Shown here in pieces: positions 27,991 to 35,342 of a DNA stretch of 41,513 nt (its first letter is position 1; every line of letters starts with the position of its first letter). The stretch is from Chromobacterium piscinae (lineage in GTDB: Bacteria > Pseudomonadota > Gammaproteobacteria > Burkholderiales > Chromobacteriaceae). The position numbers and the translations under genes were made by a program. The stretch is from positions 1 through 41,513 of the forward strand of contig NZ_JAJOHV010000027.1 in NCBI RefSeq assembly GCF_021129175.1. The letters run 5' to 3'. The notes below the pieces were generated by a model. The model saw nothing but the letters and a program-made list of their open reading frames with translations, did not search any database and was not told the DNA's origin.

Positions 27991-28880
27991 CCGATACTCC
28001 CCAATTCCACTGCGGCTTCGTCGCCATCGTCGGCCGTCCCAACGTGGGCAAATCCACGTTGATGAACCATCTGATCGGCCAGAAGATCAGCATCACCTCG
28101 AAGAAATCGCAGACCACGCGCCACCGCGTCACCGGCATCCATACCGAGGACACGGCGCAGTTCGTGTTCGTCGACACGCCGGGTTTCCAGACCTATCACA
28201 AGGGCGCGCTGAACGAGGCCTTGAACAAGAGCGTCAAGGACTCGCTCGGCAGCGTCGACTGCGTGCTGTTCCTGCTGGAGGCGATGCGCTTCACTTCCGC
28301 CGACAAGGAAGTGATGGCGCTGCTGCCCAAGAAGACTCCGGTCATCCTGGTGGTGAACAAGCTGGACAAGGCCAAGGACAAGCTGACCTTGCAAGCCTTC
28401 ATAGACGAAGTGACTGCCGAATTCGAATTCGCCGGCGTCGAAGTGGTCAGCGCCAAGCATGGCCAGCGCCTTGCCGAACTGTTGGACCAGGTGCGCCCAC
28501 ACCTGCCGGAATCGATGCCCCTCTATCCGGAGGACATGGTCACCGACAAGAACGAGCGCTTCCTGGCCGCTGAGATCGTCCGCGAAAAGCTGTTCCGCTA
28601 CCTGGGCGAAGAGCTGCCGTACGAAATGAACGTGGAAGTGGAAATGTTCGAGATGGACGGCGCGCTGCGCCGCATCCACATTGCGGTGTTGGTCGACAAG
28701 GAACACCAGAAGCCCATCGTGATCGGCAAGGCCGGCGAGAAGTTGAAGAAAATTTCCACCGAGGCGCGCCTCGACATGGAAAAACTGTTCGACGGCAAGG
28801 TGTTCCTGCAGGTCTGGGTGAAAGTGAAATCCGGCTGGGCCGACGATGTCCGCTTCCTGCGCGAGTTCGGTTTGAACTGA
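27987..28880 (+). CDS. era: Ribosome-assembly GTPase Era
   Basis: Encodes 297 residues. G1 is GRPNVGKS (16-23), G3 DTPG (63-66) and G4 NKLD (124-127). The C-terminal KH domain contains the GKAGEKLKKISTEAR loop that binds the 3' end of 16S rRNA. Era acts in late 30S assembly. The ATG overlaps the rnc stop and its stop overlaps the next start, so the genes are translationally coupled. Confidence 0.98.
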   Translation: MTDTPQFHCGFVAIVGRPNVGKSTLMNHLIGQKISITSKKSQTTRHRVTGIHTEDTAQFVFVDTPGFQTYHKGALNEALNKSVKDSLGSVDCVLFLLEAMRFTSADKEVMALLPKKTPVILVVNKLDKAKDKLTLQAFIDEVTAEFEFAGVEVVSAKHGQRLAELLDQVRPHLPESMPLYPEDMVTDKNERFLAAEIVREKLFRYLGEELPYEMNVEVEMFEMDGALRRIHIAVLVDKEHQKPIVIGKAGEKLKKISTEARLDMEKLFDGKVFLQVWVKVKSGWADDVRFLREFGLN

Positions 28881-29155
28881 TGACAGTATTGGATAGGCCG
28901 CCGGCGCAGGATTGCTGGGCGGCGAACCTTTCCGGCGACAGCGCGGCGGCAGAGCTGTCGCGCTGCGCGCTGAGGCTGGCGGAAAGCCAGCCGGGCTGCC
29001 TGGGCGTGACTGCGGAAGACCGGGTCACGTATTGGGACAGCGTGGAGGCCATCGCCGCCTGGCGCGCCCGGGTGGAGCTGCTGGCCCGCCAACGGCTGGG
29101 GCGCGGCGGCGAGACCGTTTCCATCCAGGTGAGCCGGCGGGGCGTGACGGCATGA
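28880..29155 (+). CDS. Small protein resembling the antibiotic-biosynthesis-monooxygenase (ABM) fold
   Basis: Encodes 91 residues. The middle and end, QPGCLGVTAEDRVTYWDS and EAIAAWRARVELLARQRLGR, follow the ABM/heme-degrading dimeric ferredoxin-like pattern (the W-x(5)-I-A-A-W-R box and a following basic helix). The usual histidine after this box is a leucine here and the C-terminal strand is short, so it may be a divergent or inactive member. It starts on the era stop (ATGA overlap) and its end overlaps the recO start, placing it firmly within the operon. Function unknown. Confidence 0.65.
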   Translation: MTVLDRPPAQDCWAANLSGDSAAAELSRCALRLAESQPGCLGVTAEDRVTYWDSVEAIAAWRARVELLARQRLGRGGETVSIQVSRRGVTA

Positions 29156-29889
29156 GCCAGCCGGGCAGAGTGGACAAGCAGTCGGGTTATATTCTGCATA
29201 CCCAGCCGTATCGCGAGACCAGCCTGCTGCTGGAAGTGTTGACCCGCGACCATGGCCGTTTCAGCTTGGTGGCGCGCAGCGCGCGCCGGCCCCGCTCCGA
29301 TCTGCGCGGGGTGCTGCTGCCGTTTCAGCCCTTGACCTTGTCGTGGTTCGGCAAGGGCGAGTTGCGCACGCTGCACGCGGCGGACTGGGACGGCGGGGTG
29401 CGGCAGCTGACCGGGCTGCCGTTGGTCTGCGGCTTTTATTTGAACGAATTGATGATGAAGCTCACGGCGCGGGACGATCCCGAACCGCGGGCTTTTTCCG
29501 TTTATGACCGGGCGGTGCGGGAGCTGGCCGGCGCCGCGCCCTTGTCGACGGCCTTGCGCCGCTACGAGCTCCGGCTTGCCCAGGTGCTGGGCTATGCGCC
29601 GGCGCTCGGCCGCGACAGCCGCGGCGAGGCCATCGCCGCCGATCGCCATTATCTGTGCCGCGACGCGGCGATGCCGGAGCCGGACGAGCATCCGGAACTG
29701 GCGCCGGTCGGCCGTGCGGTCAGGTTGCCGGGCGAGGCCTTGCTGGCGATAGACGCCGACGACTATGGCCGGCCGGATACCCGCGGCCACGCGCGCCAGC
29801 TCAGCCGGGTATGGTTGTCCGCGCTGCTGGGCGACGAGCCGCTGGCGTCGCGCCAATTATTGCAGGCCATCCAGTCCCTTTCGGACTGA
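29152..29889 (+). CDS. recO: DNA repair protein RecO
   Basis: Encodes 245 residues. The N-terminal OB fold (KQSGYILHTQPYRETSLLLEVLTRDHGRFSLVA in shorter overlapping blocks) and the helical C-terminal part with FYLNELMMKL are typical of RecO. It helps load RecA on SSB-coated DNA in the RecF pathway. The zinc-ribbon cysteines of Gram-positive RecO are missing, as in other proteobacteria. The start overlaps the upstream stop by four bases. Confidence 0.93.
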   Translation: MSQPGRVDKQSGYILHTQPYRETSLLLEVLTRDHGRFSLVARSARRPRSDLRGVLLPFQPLTLSWFGKGELRTLHAADWDGGVRQLTGLPLVCGFYLNELMMKLTARDDPEPRAFSVYDRAVRELAGAAPLSTALRRYELRLAQVLGYAPALGRDSRGEAIAADRHYLCRDAAMPEPDEHPELAPVGRAVRLPGEALLAIDADDYGRPDTRGHARQLSRVWLSALLGDEPLASRQLLQAIQSLSD

Positions 29890-29914
29890 TGGCGGATAGA
29901 CAAGGGGGATGAAA

Positions 29915-30643
29915 ATGATTTTGTTGGGCGTAAACATCGATCACGTCGCCACGCTACGCCAGGCGCGCGGCACCCGCTACCCGAGCCCAGTGGAGGCCGC
30001 GCTGGTGGCGGAATCCAGCGGCGCGGACCTGATCACGCTGCATCTGCGCGAAGATCGCCGCCACATCCAGGACGCGGACGTGAAAGCCATGCGACCGGTG
30101 CTGAAGACCCGGATGAATCTGGAAATGGCGATGACGCTGGAGATGCTGGCGCATGCGCTGGAAGTCGCCCCGGAAGACGTATGCCTGGTGCCGGAGAAGC
30201 GCGAGGAAGTCACCACCGAGGGCGGCCTGGACGTGCGCGGCCACTATGCCGACGTCAAGCATTACACCGGCAAGCTGGCCGAGGCCGGCATTCGCGTGTC
30301 CATCTTCATCGATCCCGACCGCGAGCAGATCCAGAAGGCCTACGACGCCGGCGCGCGCGTGATCGAGCTGCACACCGGCGCCTACGCCGACGCGCCGCAC
30401 GCCAGCGAGCGCGAGGCCGAGCTGGTCCGCATCCGCGCCGCCGCCGAATTCGGCGCCAGCCTCGGCATGGTGGTCAACGCCGGCCACGGCCTCAACTACC
30501 ATAATGTGAAGCCCATCGCGGCCATCCCGCAGATCGCCGAGCTGAACATCGGCCACGCCATCGTCGCCCATGCGCTGTTCGTCGGCTTCCCGCAGGCGGT
30601 GCGCGAGATGAAGGCGCTGATGGAAAGCGCGCGCGTCCGCTGA
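29915..30643 (+). CDS. pdxJ: Pyridoxine 5'-phosphate synthase
   Basis: Encodes 242 residues starting [20 protein letters not shown]. PdxJ joins 1-deoxyxylulose 5-phosphate with 3-amino-2-oxopropyl phosphate to make pyridoxine phosphate. The [14 protein letters not shown] motif and the phosphate-binding GHGLNYHNV and [12 protein letters not shown] are present. ATG 29915 is chosen over ATG 29909 because AAGGGGG at 29902-29908 leaves a proper spacer only for the later one. The stop overlaps the next start by one base. Confidence 0.96.
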   Translation: MILLGVNIDHVATLRQARGTRYPSPVEAALVAESSGADLITLHLREDRRHIQDADVKAMRPVLKTRMNLEMAMTLEMLAHALEVAPEDVCLVPEKREEVTTEGGLDVRGHYADVKHYTGKLAEAGIRVSIFIDPDREQIQKAYDAGARVIELHTGAYADAPHASEREAELVRIRAAAEFGASLGMVVNAGHGLNYHNVKPIAAIPQIAELNIGHAIVAHALFVGFPQAVREMKALMESARVR

Positions 30644-31206
30644 TGCCCACCGTCGTCACCCACGCGCTGGCCGGCGCCACCTTGGTTGCCCTGGCCAGCC
30701 GCAAGTCAGTCTCCACGCCAGGCATGTTGCCGTGGTTGGCGTTGTGCGGCGCGGCCGCGATGCTGCCGGACCTGGACGTGGTCACCTTCAAGCTGGGCAT
30801 CCCCTATGCTAGCCCGTGGGGGCATCGCGGCTTTTCGCATTCGCTGGCGGCCGCGGCGGTTTGCGCCGGCCTGCTGGCCTGGCTGTGCCGCCCGCTGTGG
30901 CTGCGGGTGGGCCTGAGCGCCGCGTCGGCGGCATTGTTGCTGTTTTTGTCGGTGGCTTCGCACGCGGCGCTGGACATGATCTGCGACGCCAGCTTTGGCC
31001 CGGCGCTGTTCATGCCCTGGTCCGATCATCGCTACCTCAGCGGCTGGAAACCGATAGAAGGCGCTCCGATCGGCCTGAAACGCTGGTTCGGCCCCAAGGG
31101 CGAGCGAGTGGTCCAGACCGAATTCGTCTATGTCTGGCTGCCTTGCATGGCGCTGTGGGCGGGGCGATGGCTATCGTTGCGCCGCGCCGGCGAGGCGCGC
31201 GCATGA
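30643..31206 (+). CDS. YdjM-like inner-membrane metal-dependent hydrolase family protein
   Basis: Encodes 187 residues with four or five hydrophobic helices. The family pattern is clear: [11 protein letters not shown] at the start, [19 protein letters not shown] and [11 protein letters not shown] carry the conserved His/Asp residues that place it in the YdjM/DUF457 group. The E. coli member is SOS-regulated; the reaction is not established. Coupled by a one-base overlap to pdxJ and by four bases to acpS. Confidence 0.82.
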   Translation: MPTVVTHALAGATLVALASRKSVSTPGMLPWLALCGAAAMLPDLDVVTFKLGIPYASPWGHRGFSHSLAAAAVCAGLLAWLCRPLWLRVGLSAASAALLLFLSVASHAALDMICDASFGPALFMPWSDHRYLSGWKPIEGAPIGLKRWFGPKGERVVQTEFVYVWLPCMALWAGRWLSLRRAGEARA

Positions 31207-31580
31207 TTTACGGCGTCGGCACCGATCTGGTGGAAATCGCCCGGATGGAGGCCTGGTGCCGGCGTTGGGGCGACAAGGCGGGGCGGCGGCTGCTGACCGC
31301 AGCCGAGCAGGCCGAGTTCGCCGCCCATGCCGAGCCGGCGCGTTTTCTGGCCAAGCGCTTCGCCGCCAAGGAAGCTTTCGCCAAGGCGCTGGGCACCGGC
31401 GTGGTGGCGCCGGCCTTGCTGACGGCAATAGGCGTCGGCCATGATGAGCTGGGCAAGCCCTTGTTGGTCTTGTCGGACGAACTGGCGGCTTTCATCGCCG
31501 CGCGCGGCGTCGCGCGCATGCATCTATCCATCAGCGACGAACGCAGCCACGCGCTGGCCTTCGTCGTGCTTGAATCGTAA
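31203..31580 (+). CDS. acpS: Holo-[acyl-carrier-protein] synthase
   Basis: Encodes 125 residues. [15 protein letters not shown] carries the metal ligand D8, and [15 protein letters not shown] carries E57. AcpS transfers 4'-phosphopantetheine from CoA to apo-ACP for fatty acid synthesis. Last gene of the tightly packed lepA-to-acpS cluster; a 111-base gap with two hairpins separates it from nagZ. Confidence 0.97.
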   Translation: MIYGVGTDLVEIARMEAWCRRWGDKAGRRLLTAAEQAEFAAHAEPARFLAKRFAAKEAFAKALGTGVVAPALLTAIGVGHDELGKPLLVLSDELAAFIAARGVARMHLSISDERSHALAFVVLES

Positions 31581-31602
31581 GGCGGGAGACTGCCTCTCGC
31601 GC

Positions 31603-31641
31603 GACAAGCGCGGGAACGGTTGGCGCTCCGCGCTTGTCTTT
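31603..31641 (+). terminator. Terminator-like hairpin after acpS
   Basis: GACAAGCGCGG (31603-31613) pairs perfectly with CCGCGCTTGTC (31628-31638) around 14 bases, followed by TTT. A second hairpin CGGGGCG/CGCCCCG (31650-31671) follows before nagZ. The U run is short, so termination may be partial. Confidence 0.45.
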
Positions 31642-31691
31642 GCAATACCCGGGGCGGCTATGCGCGCCCCGCAATGGTCGAGGATGAAACC

Positions 31692-32780
31692 ATGACCCAA
31701 ACGACTTTGAATCTTCCGCGCGGCCCGGTGATGGTGGACGTCGCAGGCTTCTCGCTGACCGAGCAGGAACGCGCCCGGCTGTCCCATCCGCTGGTGGGCG
31801 GCATCATTCTGTTTCGCCGCAATTTCCAGAACATCGAGCAACTGCGCGCGTTGACCGCCGAGATCCGCGCCTTGCGCTCGCCGCATCTGTTGATCGCCGT
31901 CGATCACGAGGGCGGGCGCGTGCAGCGTTTCCTGGACGGTTTCACCCGCCTGCCTCCGATGAACGTGCTGGGCGAGGCCTGGGACCAGGATCAGGAGGAG
32001 GCGCGCAAGCTGGCTGAAACGGTAGGGTATGTGCTGGCCGCCGAATTGTCGGCCTGCGGCATCGACCTATCCTTCACCCCGGTGCTGGATCTGGACTGGG
32101 AGCGCTGCGCCGTGATCGGCAACCGCTCCTTCCATCGCGACCCGGAGGCGGTGGCCGAGCTGGCCGAAGCCTTGCAGCAAGGCCTGGGCCGCGGCGGCAT
32201 GATGAGCTGCGGCAAGCATTACCCCGGCCACGGCTATGTGGAGGGCGACAGCCACCACCTGATGCCGCAGGACGACCGCAGCCTGGCCCAGATCGAACAG
32301 GATGATCTGGTGCCGTTCGCCCGGCTGGCCGACGCCGGCATGGGCGCGGTGATGCCGGCGCACGTGTTGTATCCCTCAGTGGACAGCCAACCGGCCGGCT
32401 TCTCCAAGGTGTGGCTGACCGACATCCTGCGCGGCAAGATCGGCTTCGACGGCGTGATCTTCTCCGACGCGCTGGACATGGCTGGCGCGGCAGGCGCGGG
32501 CACCTACGTGCAGCGCGCCGACGCGGCGCTGGCGGCTGGCTGCGACATGGTGCTGGTCTGCAATCAGCCGGAAGAGGCCGACACGATGCTGGCGGCGCTG
32601 CTTCCGCCGCCGCAGCCCAAGCTGGCCGAACGCCTGGAGCGCATGGCGGGCAAGAGCCGCGCCGAGGATTGGCAGCGGCTGATCGCCACGCCGGACTTCG
32701 CCGCCGCCCAGGCCGTGGTGAAGCAATTGGCGATGCCCAAGGACGCGCTGGCCGGCCCGCAGGTAGGCGAGGCGCACTGA
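31692..32780 (+). CDS. nagZ: Beta-N-acetylhexosaminidase NagZ
   Basis: Encodes 362 residues of glycoside hydrolase family 3. AVDHEGGRVQRF begins the active-site barrel. KHYPGHG (175-181) and the Asp-Ser-His catalytic dyad D186-H188 are present, and the nucleophile is D259 in FSDALDM. NagZ cleaves GlcNAc from anhydro-muropeptides in cytoplasmic wall recycling, producing AmpR-activating signals in species with inducible AmpC. About 20 residues longer than E. coli NagZ, mostly at the C-terminus. Start is the ATG after GGATGAAACC. Confidence 0.95.
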   Translation: MTQTTLNLPRGPVMVDVAGFSLTEQERARLSHPLVGGIILFRRNFQNIEQLRALTAEIRALRSPHLLIAVDHEGGRVQRFLDGFTRLPPMNVLGEAWDQDQEEARKLAETVGYVLAAELSACGIDLSFTPVLDLDWERCAVIGNRSFHRDPEAVAELAEALQQGLGRGGMMSCGKHYPGHGYVEGDSHHLMPQDDRSLAQIEQDDLVPFARLADAGMGAVMPAHVLYPSVDSQPAGFSKVWLTDILRGKIGFDGVIFSDALDMAGAAGAGTYVQRADAALAAGCDMVLVCNQPEEADTMLAALLPPPQPKLAERLERMAGKSRAEDWQRLIATPDFAAAQAVVKQLAMPKDALAGPQVGEAH

Positions 32781-32781
32781 G

Positions 32782-33267
32782 GTGCTGCCCGCCAGCTTGC
32801 GCGAGCTGGACGCCATCCGCGACCAGTGCCGGGCGATGGTCAACGGCCGCGCGGCGCTGTCCGCAGGCGCGTCGGCTTTGCCGGCTCCCGGCGTCGACAT
32901 CGCCGCCGACGTCGCCATCTTGCTTCAGCTGATACCGGCGATCAATCAGCGCTTCGGCGTGGCGCCGGAGCAGATCGCCGGTTACGACGCGGCGCGCAAG
33001 CAGATGCTGTATCAGTTGATCCGCCGCGCCGGCAGCGCGCTGTTGGGGCTGGAAGTCACCCGCACGCTTCTGGCGGCGGTGGCCAGGCGCGCAGCGGGCC
33101 GCTGGGCCGGCAAGCAGGCGCTGAAACTGGTGCCGGTGCTAGGCTGGGCAGCCAATGCGGCGATAGGCTTCGCCGCGATGCGCTATGTCGGCAACAGCCA
33201 TATCGATGATTGCTACGCTGTCTGCCGGCGCATGCTGGAGCAGGGGGCGAGCGATGGATCGCGCTGA
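32782..33267 (+). CDS. DUF697-like small membrane-associated protein
   Basis: Encodes 161 residues from GTG 32782, one base after the nagZ stop. It is mostly helical. The stretch VDIAADVAILLQLIPAIN, a basic helix pair and KLVPVLGWAANAAIGFAAMRYVG resemble the DUF697 domain usually fused to GTPases, but no GTPase domain is present. The Gly/Ala-rich C-terminal segment could insert in a membrane. Function unknown. It overlaps the next gene by 14 bases and shares an operon with nagZ. Confidence 0.6.
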   Translation: MLPASLRELDAIRDQCRAMVNGRAALSAGASALPAPGVDIAADVAILLQLIPAINQRFGVAPEQIAGYDAARKQMLYQLIRRAGSALLGLEVTRTLLAAVARRAAGRWAGKQALKLVPVLGWAANAAIGFAAMRYVGNSHIDDCYAVCRRMLEQGASDGSR

Positions 33268-33682
33268 GCTGGAGCGCTTGGCTGGCGAGTACATTGCGGA
33301 CATGACCAGCATTCGCGGGCGGCGGGTATTTCGGCTGATCATGCGCGAACTGGTTGGTTTTGACCACGTGGTTTCCTATCCGTCGGCGGCGGGCGCGGCG
33401 ATGCTGCTGGCTCTGGGTGAGGGTGGACGCATCGCCTGTTGCCGCAGCAATGGCAAGAGCGAGCGGGTGGAGATCGTATTTGTGGAACGTGATGGCGCCG
33501 TCGCGCGCCGCGCTTACAATCTGCTCAAGGACAGCCTGCCCGAAATCGATTGCCAATCCTTTACCATCGAGGATTTGGAAAATGGCAGTCTGGTAGCCAG
33601 GGCGCGGCCGCCGGCGGATTGGAATGGCTGGCGCGGGCTGTTGCCCGAGCGCTTACGGCGCTGTCTGATTGAAGAGGAGTGA
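33254..33682 (+). CDS. Hypothetical protein, unknown family
   Basis: Encodes 142 residues from ATG 33254, with GGGGG 5' as ribosome site. I do not recognise the family. It is soluble, with no signal or membrane segment, begins with an acidic amphipathic helix, has a central strand-rich part (GRIACCRSNGKSERVEIVFV) and ends in a basic helix (LLPERLRRCLIEEE). The overlap with the gene before and the coupling to the CinA-like gene after show it is a real part of the operon. GC-rich codon use like its neighbours. Confidence 0.7.
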   Translation: MDRAELERLAGEYIADMTSIRGRRVFRLIMRELVGFDHVVSYPSAAGAAMLLALGEGGRIACCRSNGKSERVEIVFVERDGAVARRAYNLLKDSLPEIDCQSFTIEDLENGSLVARARPPADWNGWRGLLPERLRRCLIEEE

Positions 33683-33687
33683 TGTCC

Positions 33688-34437
33688 ATGTCGGTTGGCG
33701 CGCTGATCATCGGCGACGAGTTGCTGTCCGGCAAACGCCAGGATAAGCATATGCAGGCCTTGATCCGCATCCTGGCCGCGCGCGGCATGAAGCTGGCCTG
33801 GGCGGAATATCTGGGCGACAATCCCGCCCGCATCGAAGCGGCCTTGCGCCGCGCCTTCGCCGGCGGCGACCTGGTGTTCAGCTTCGGCGGCATCGGCGCC
33901 ACGCCGGACGACCATACCCGGGCCTGCGCCGCCCGCGCGCTGGGCGCGCCGCTGGAGCTGCATCCGGAGGCCAAGGCGCTGATCGAGGGGCGCTTCGGCG
34001 CCGAAGCCTATCCGCACCGCATCCTGATGGGCCATTTTCCGCAAGGCGCCGCCATCATTCCCAATCCGGTCAACCAGATCGCCGGCTTTTCCTGCGGCAG
34101 CATCCATTTTCTGCCCGGCTTTCCCAGCATGGCTTGGCCGATGGCGGAGTGGGTGCTGGATACTCATTGCCGCCATCTGTTCAACGATCAGCCGGACATC
34201 GAGCAATCCTGCATTGCGATCAAAGCCCGGGAGGGAGACCTGATCGGTCTGATGCAGGACTTCACCGTTCGCTATCCGGCCCTGAGGCTGTCCTGCCTGC
34301 CCAATTTCGGCAATGATGCGATTCCAGAGATGCACATCGAATTCGGCTTCGCCGGCCAGCCAGCGTTGGTGGAGATCGCCATCGACGAATGGGTGAAGGC
34401 GTTGCAGGCGCTGGGTTATGAAGTAAGAAATAATTAA
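33688..34437 (+). CDS. CinA N-terminal / molybdopterin-binding-domain protein
   Basis: Encodes 249 residues starting MSVGALIIGDELLSGKRQDKH. It is the MoCF-type domain of the competence/damage-inducible CinA family: GDELLSGK, LVFSFGGIGATPDDHTRACAARAL and FLPGFPSM are family signatures. The C-terminal CinA deamidase domain is absent, so this is the short YfaY-like form. Related enzymes act as ADP-ribose or NMN-related hydrolases, but the substrate here is not shown. ATG 33688 gives the best spacing to GAGGAG at 33674-33679; ATG 33682 overlaps the upstream stop. Its stop is the edge of an AT-rich insert. Confidence 0.85.
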   Translation: MSVGALIIGDELLSGKRQDKHMQALIRILAARGMKLAWAEYLGDNPARIEAALRRAFAGGDLVFSFGGIGATPDDHTRACAARALGAPLELHPEAKALIEGRFGAEAYPHRILMGHFPQGAAIIPNPVNQIAGFSCGSIHFLPGFPSMAWPMAEWVLDTHCRHLFNDQPDIEQSCIAIKAREGDLIGLMQDFTVRYPALRLSCLPNFGNDAIPEMHIEFGFAGQPALVEIAIDEWVKALQALGYEVRNN

Positions 34438-35121
34438 AAGCATATTTCATGAGTAATCCATTGCTTATGACCTCCATTTTTATATTCTACATCTTGAACC
34501 TCCGCAGCCCATTTTGAATGGAGATCTTGATGAAGCTGACTTTGGATCATAATGTCATCATCGACTTGATGCAGAGGAATGAAAGAGTCGATGGGTTGCG
34601 AGAGATTATCGATAGTGGAACGCATCAGGTCTTTGTGGTGGAGGTTGGCGCATCGGAGATGCGAGAGCTTGGCGTATTTCCGGATAGATATGATAAGTTC
34701 GAAGAACTTTTGAAAGATGCTGGCATTGGTTCACTTTCTCGTCTTCCTCCTGTCGCAGTTTGGGGTTGCACATTTTGGGAGCGCGCAGTGTGGTCTGACC
34801 AAATTATGTCCAACTTGATGGATGAAATTGGATGCGTATTGTTTGGAAATGTAACGAGTTTGCATGGTCCAATAGGGCGCGAGGATGCGAAAGTTTATAG
34901 GAAATGGTTGAATCGCATATGTGATGTGCTGACTATGTGGTGTCACCTGTACTATGGAAATGATGTTTTTGTGACTTCGGATCGAAATTTTCACAAAGAA
35001 ACCAAGGTACGCAAGTTGATTGATATGGGGGCGGGAAGGATATGTTGGCCTGATCAATTACGGCTTGATTGCATAGAATAAGCTGAAGTTCATAGATTAA
35101 TATCTGTTGTTATTGGGTTGC
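34438..35121. other. AT-rich insert (probable horizontally acquired islet)
   Basis: From just after the CinA-like stop to about 35121 the sequence switches to visibly AT-rich DNA and codons (ATT, AAT, GAT, TTT), unlike the GC-rich flanks. It holds one PIN-like gene and ends abruptly against the GC-rich tail of a broken gene. No inverted repeats, target duplication or integrase were found. Confidence 0.7.
34530..35081 (+). CDS. PIN-like domain protein (orphan)
   Basis: Encodes 183 residues. LTLDHNVIIDLM at the start gives the first acidic residue (D6) in the usual PIN position, and VFVTSDRNFHK near the end (D151) resembles the last conserved PIN strand. PIN proteins are metal-dependent RNases, often toxins, but no antitoxin is seen on either side. 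ATG 34530 is chosen because GGAG (34520-34523) is six bases upstream; an ATG at 34518 is too close. Codons are AT-rich, unlike every neighbour. The family call rests on a few motifs, so confidence is moderate. Confidence 0.6.
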   Translation: MKLTLDHNVIIDLMQRNERVDGLREIIDSGTHQVFVVEVGASEMRELGVFPDRYDKFEELLKDAGIGSLSRLPPVAVWGCTFWERAVWSDQIMSNLMDEIGCVLFGNVTSLHGPIGREDAKVYRKWLNRICDVLTMWCHLYYGNDVFVTSDRNFHKETKVRKLIDMGAGRICWPDQLRLDCIE

Positions 35122-35244
35122 AGCAGCGATCCCACAGTGCGCTCCCATGGCTTTTACCGCTATCTCGGTAGGGCCTCCACCGGCCAGGTCGACAAGTACG
35201 GGGATGAGATGCTGGAGTATGTCTTTCCCGCCGCAGAGGTCTGA
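35101..35244 (+). pseudogene. 3' remnant of a truncated gene
   Basis: An open frame of 47 codons without a start ends at TGA 35242-35244. Its GC-rich part reads SDPTVRSHGFYRYLGRAS and then TGQVDKYGDEMLEYVFPAAEV, which looks like a real protein C-terminus. The composition changes to AT-rich immediately upstream, so its 5' part was probably lost when the PIN-like islet arrived. I do not recognise the parent protein. Confidence 0.5.
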
Positions 35245-35342
35245 CTGCTGCGCGCATCAGCCTCACATTTGCTTGCAAGTTGATTGAAATCCCCCGGCGC
35301 GGCCATGGCAGAATCGCTTCATTCGCCACGCGGGAGATCGTC

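Noticed and set aside
34449-34517. 22-codon hydrophobic ORF just before the PIN-like gene (possible antitoxin or leader peptide)
   Set aside because: No usable ribosome site and a composition expected by chance from AT-rich DNA; kept only as part of the islet.
34438-35244. Insertion sequence or prophage fragment
   Set aside because: No transposase or integrase, terminal inverted repeats or target duplication could be found at the edges.
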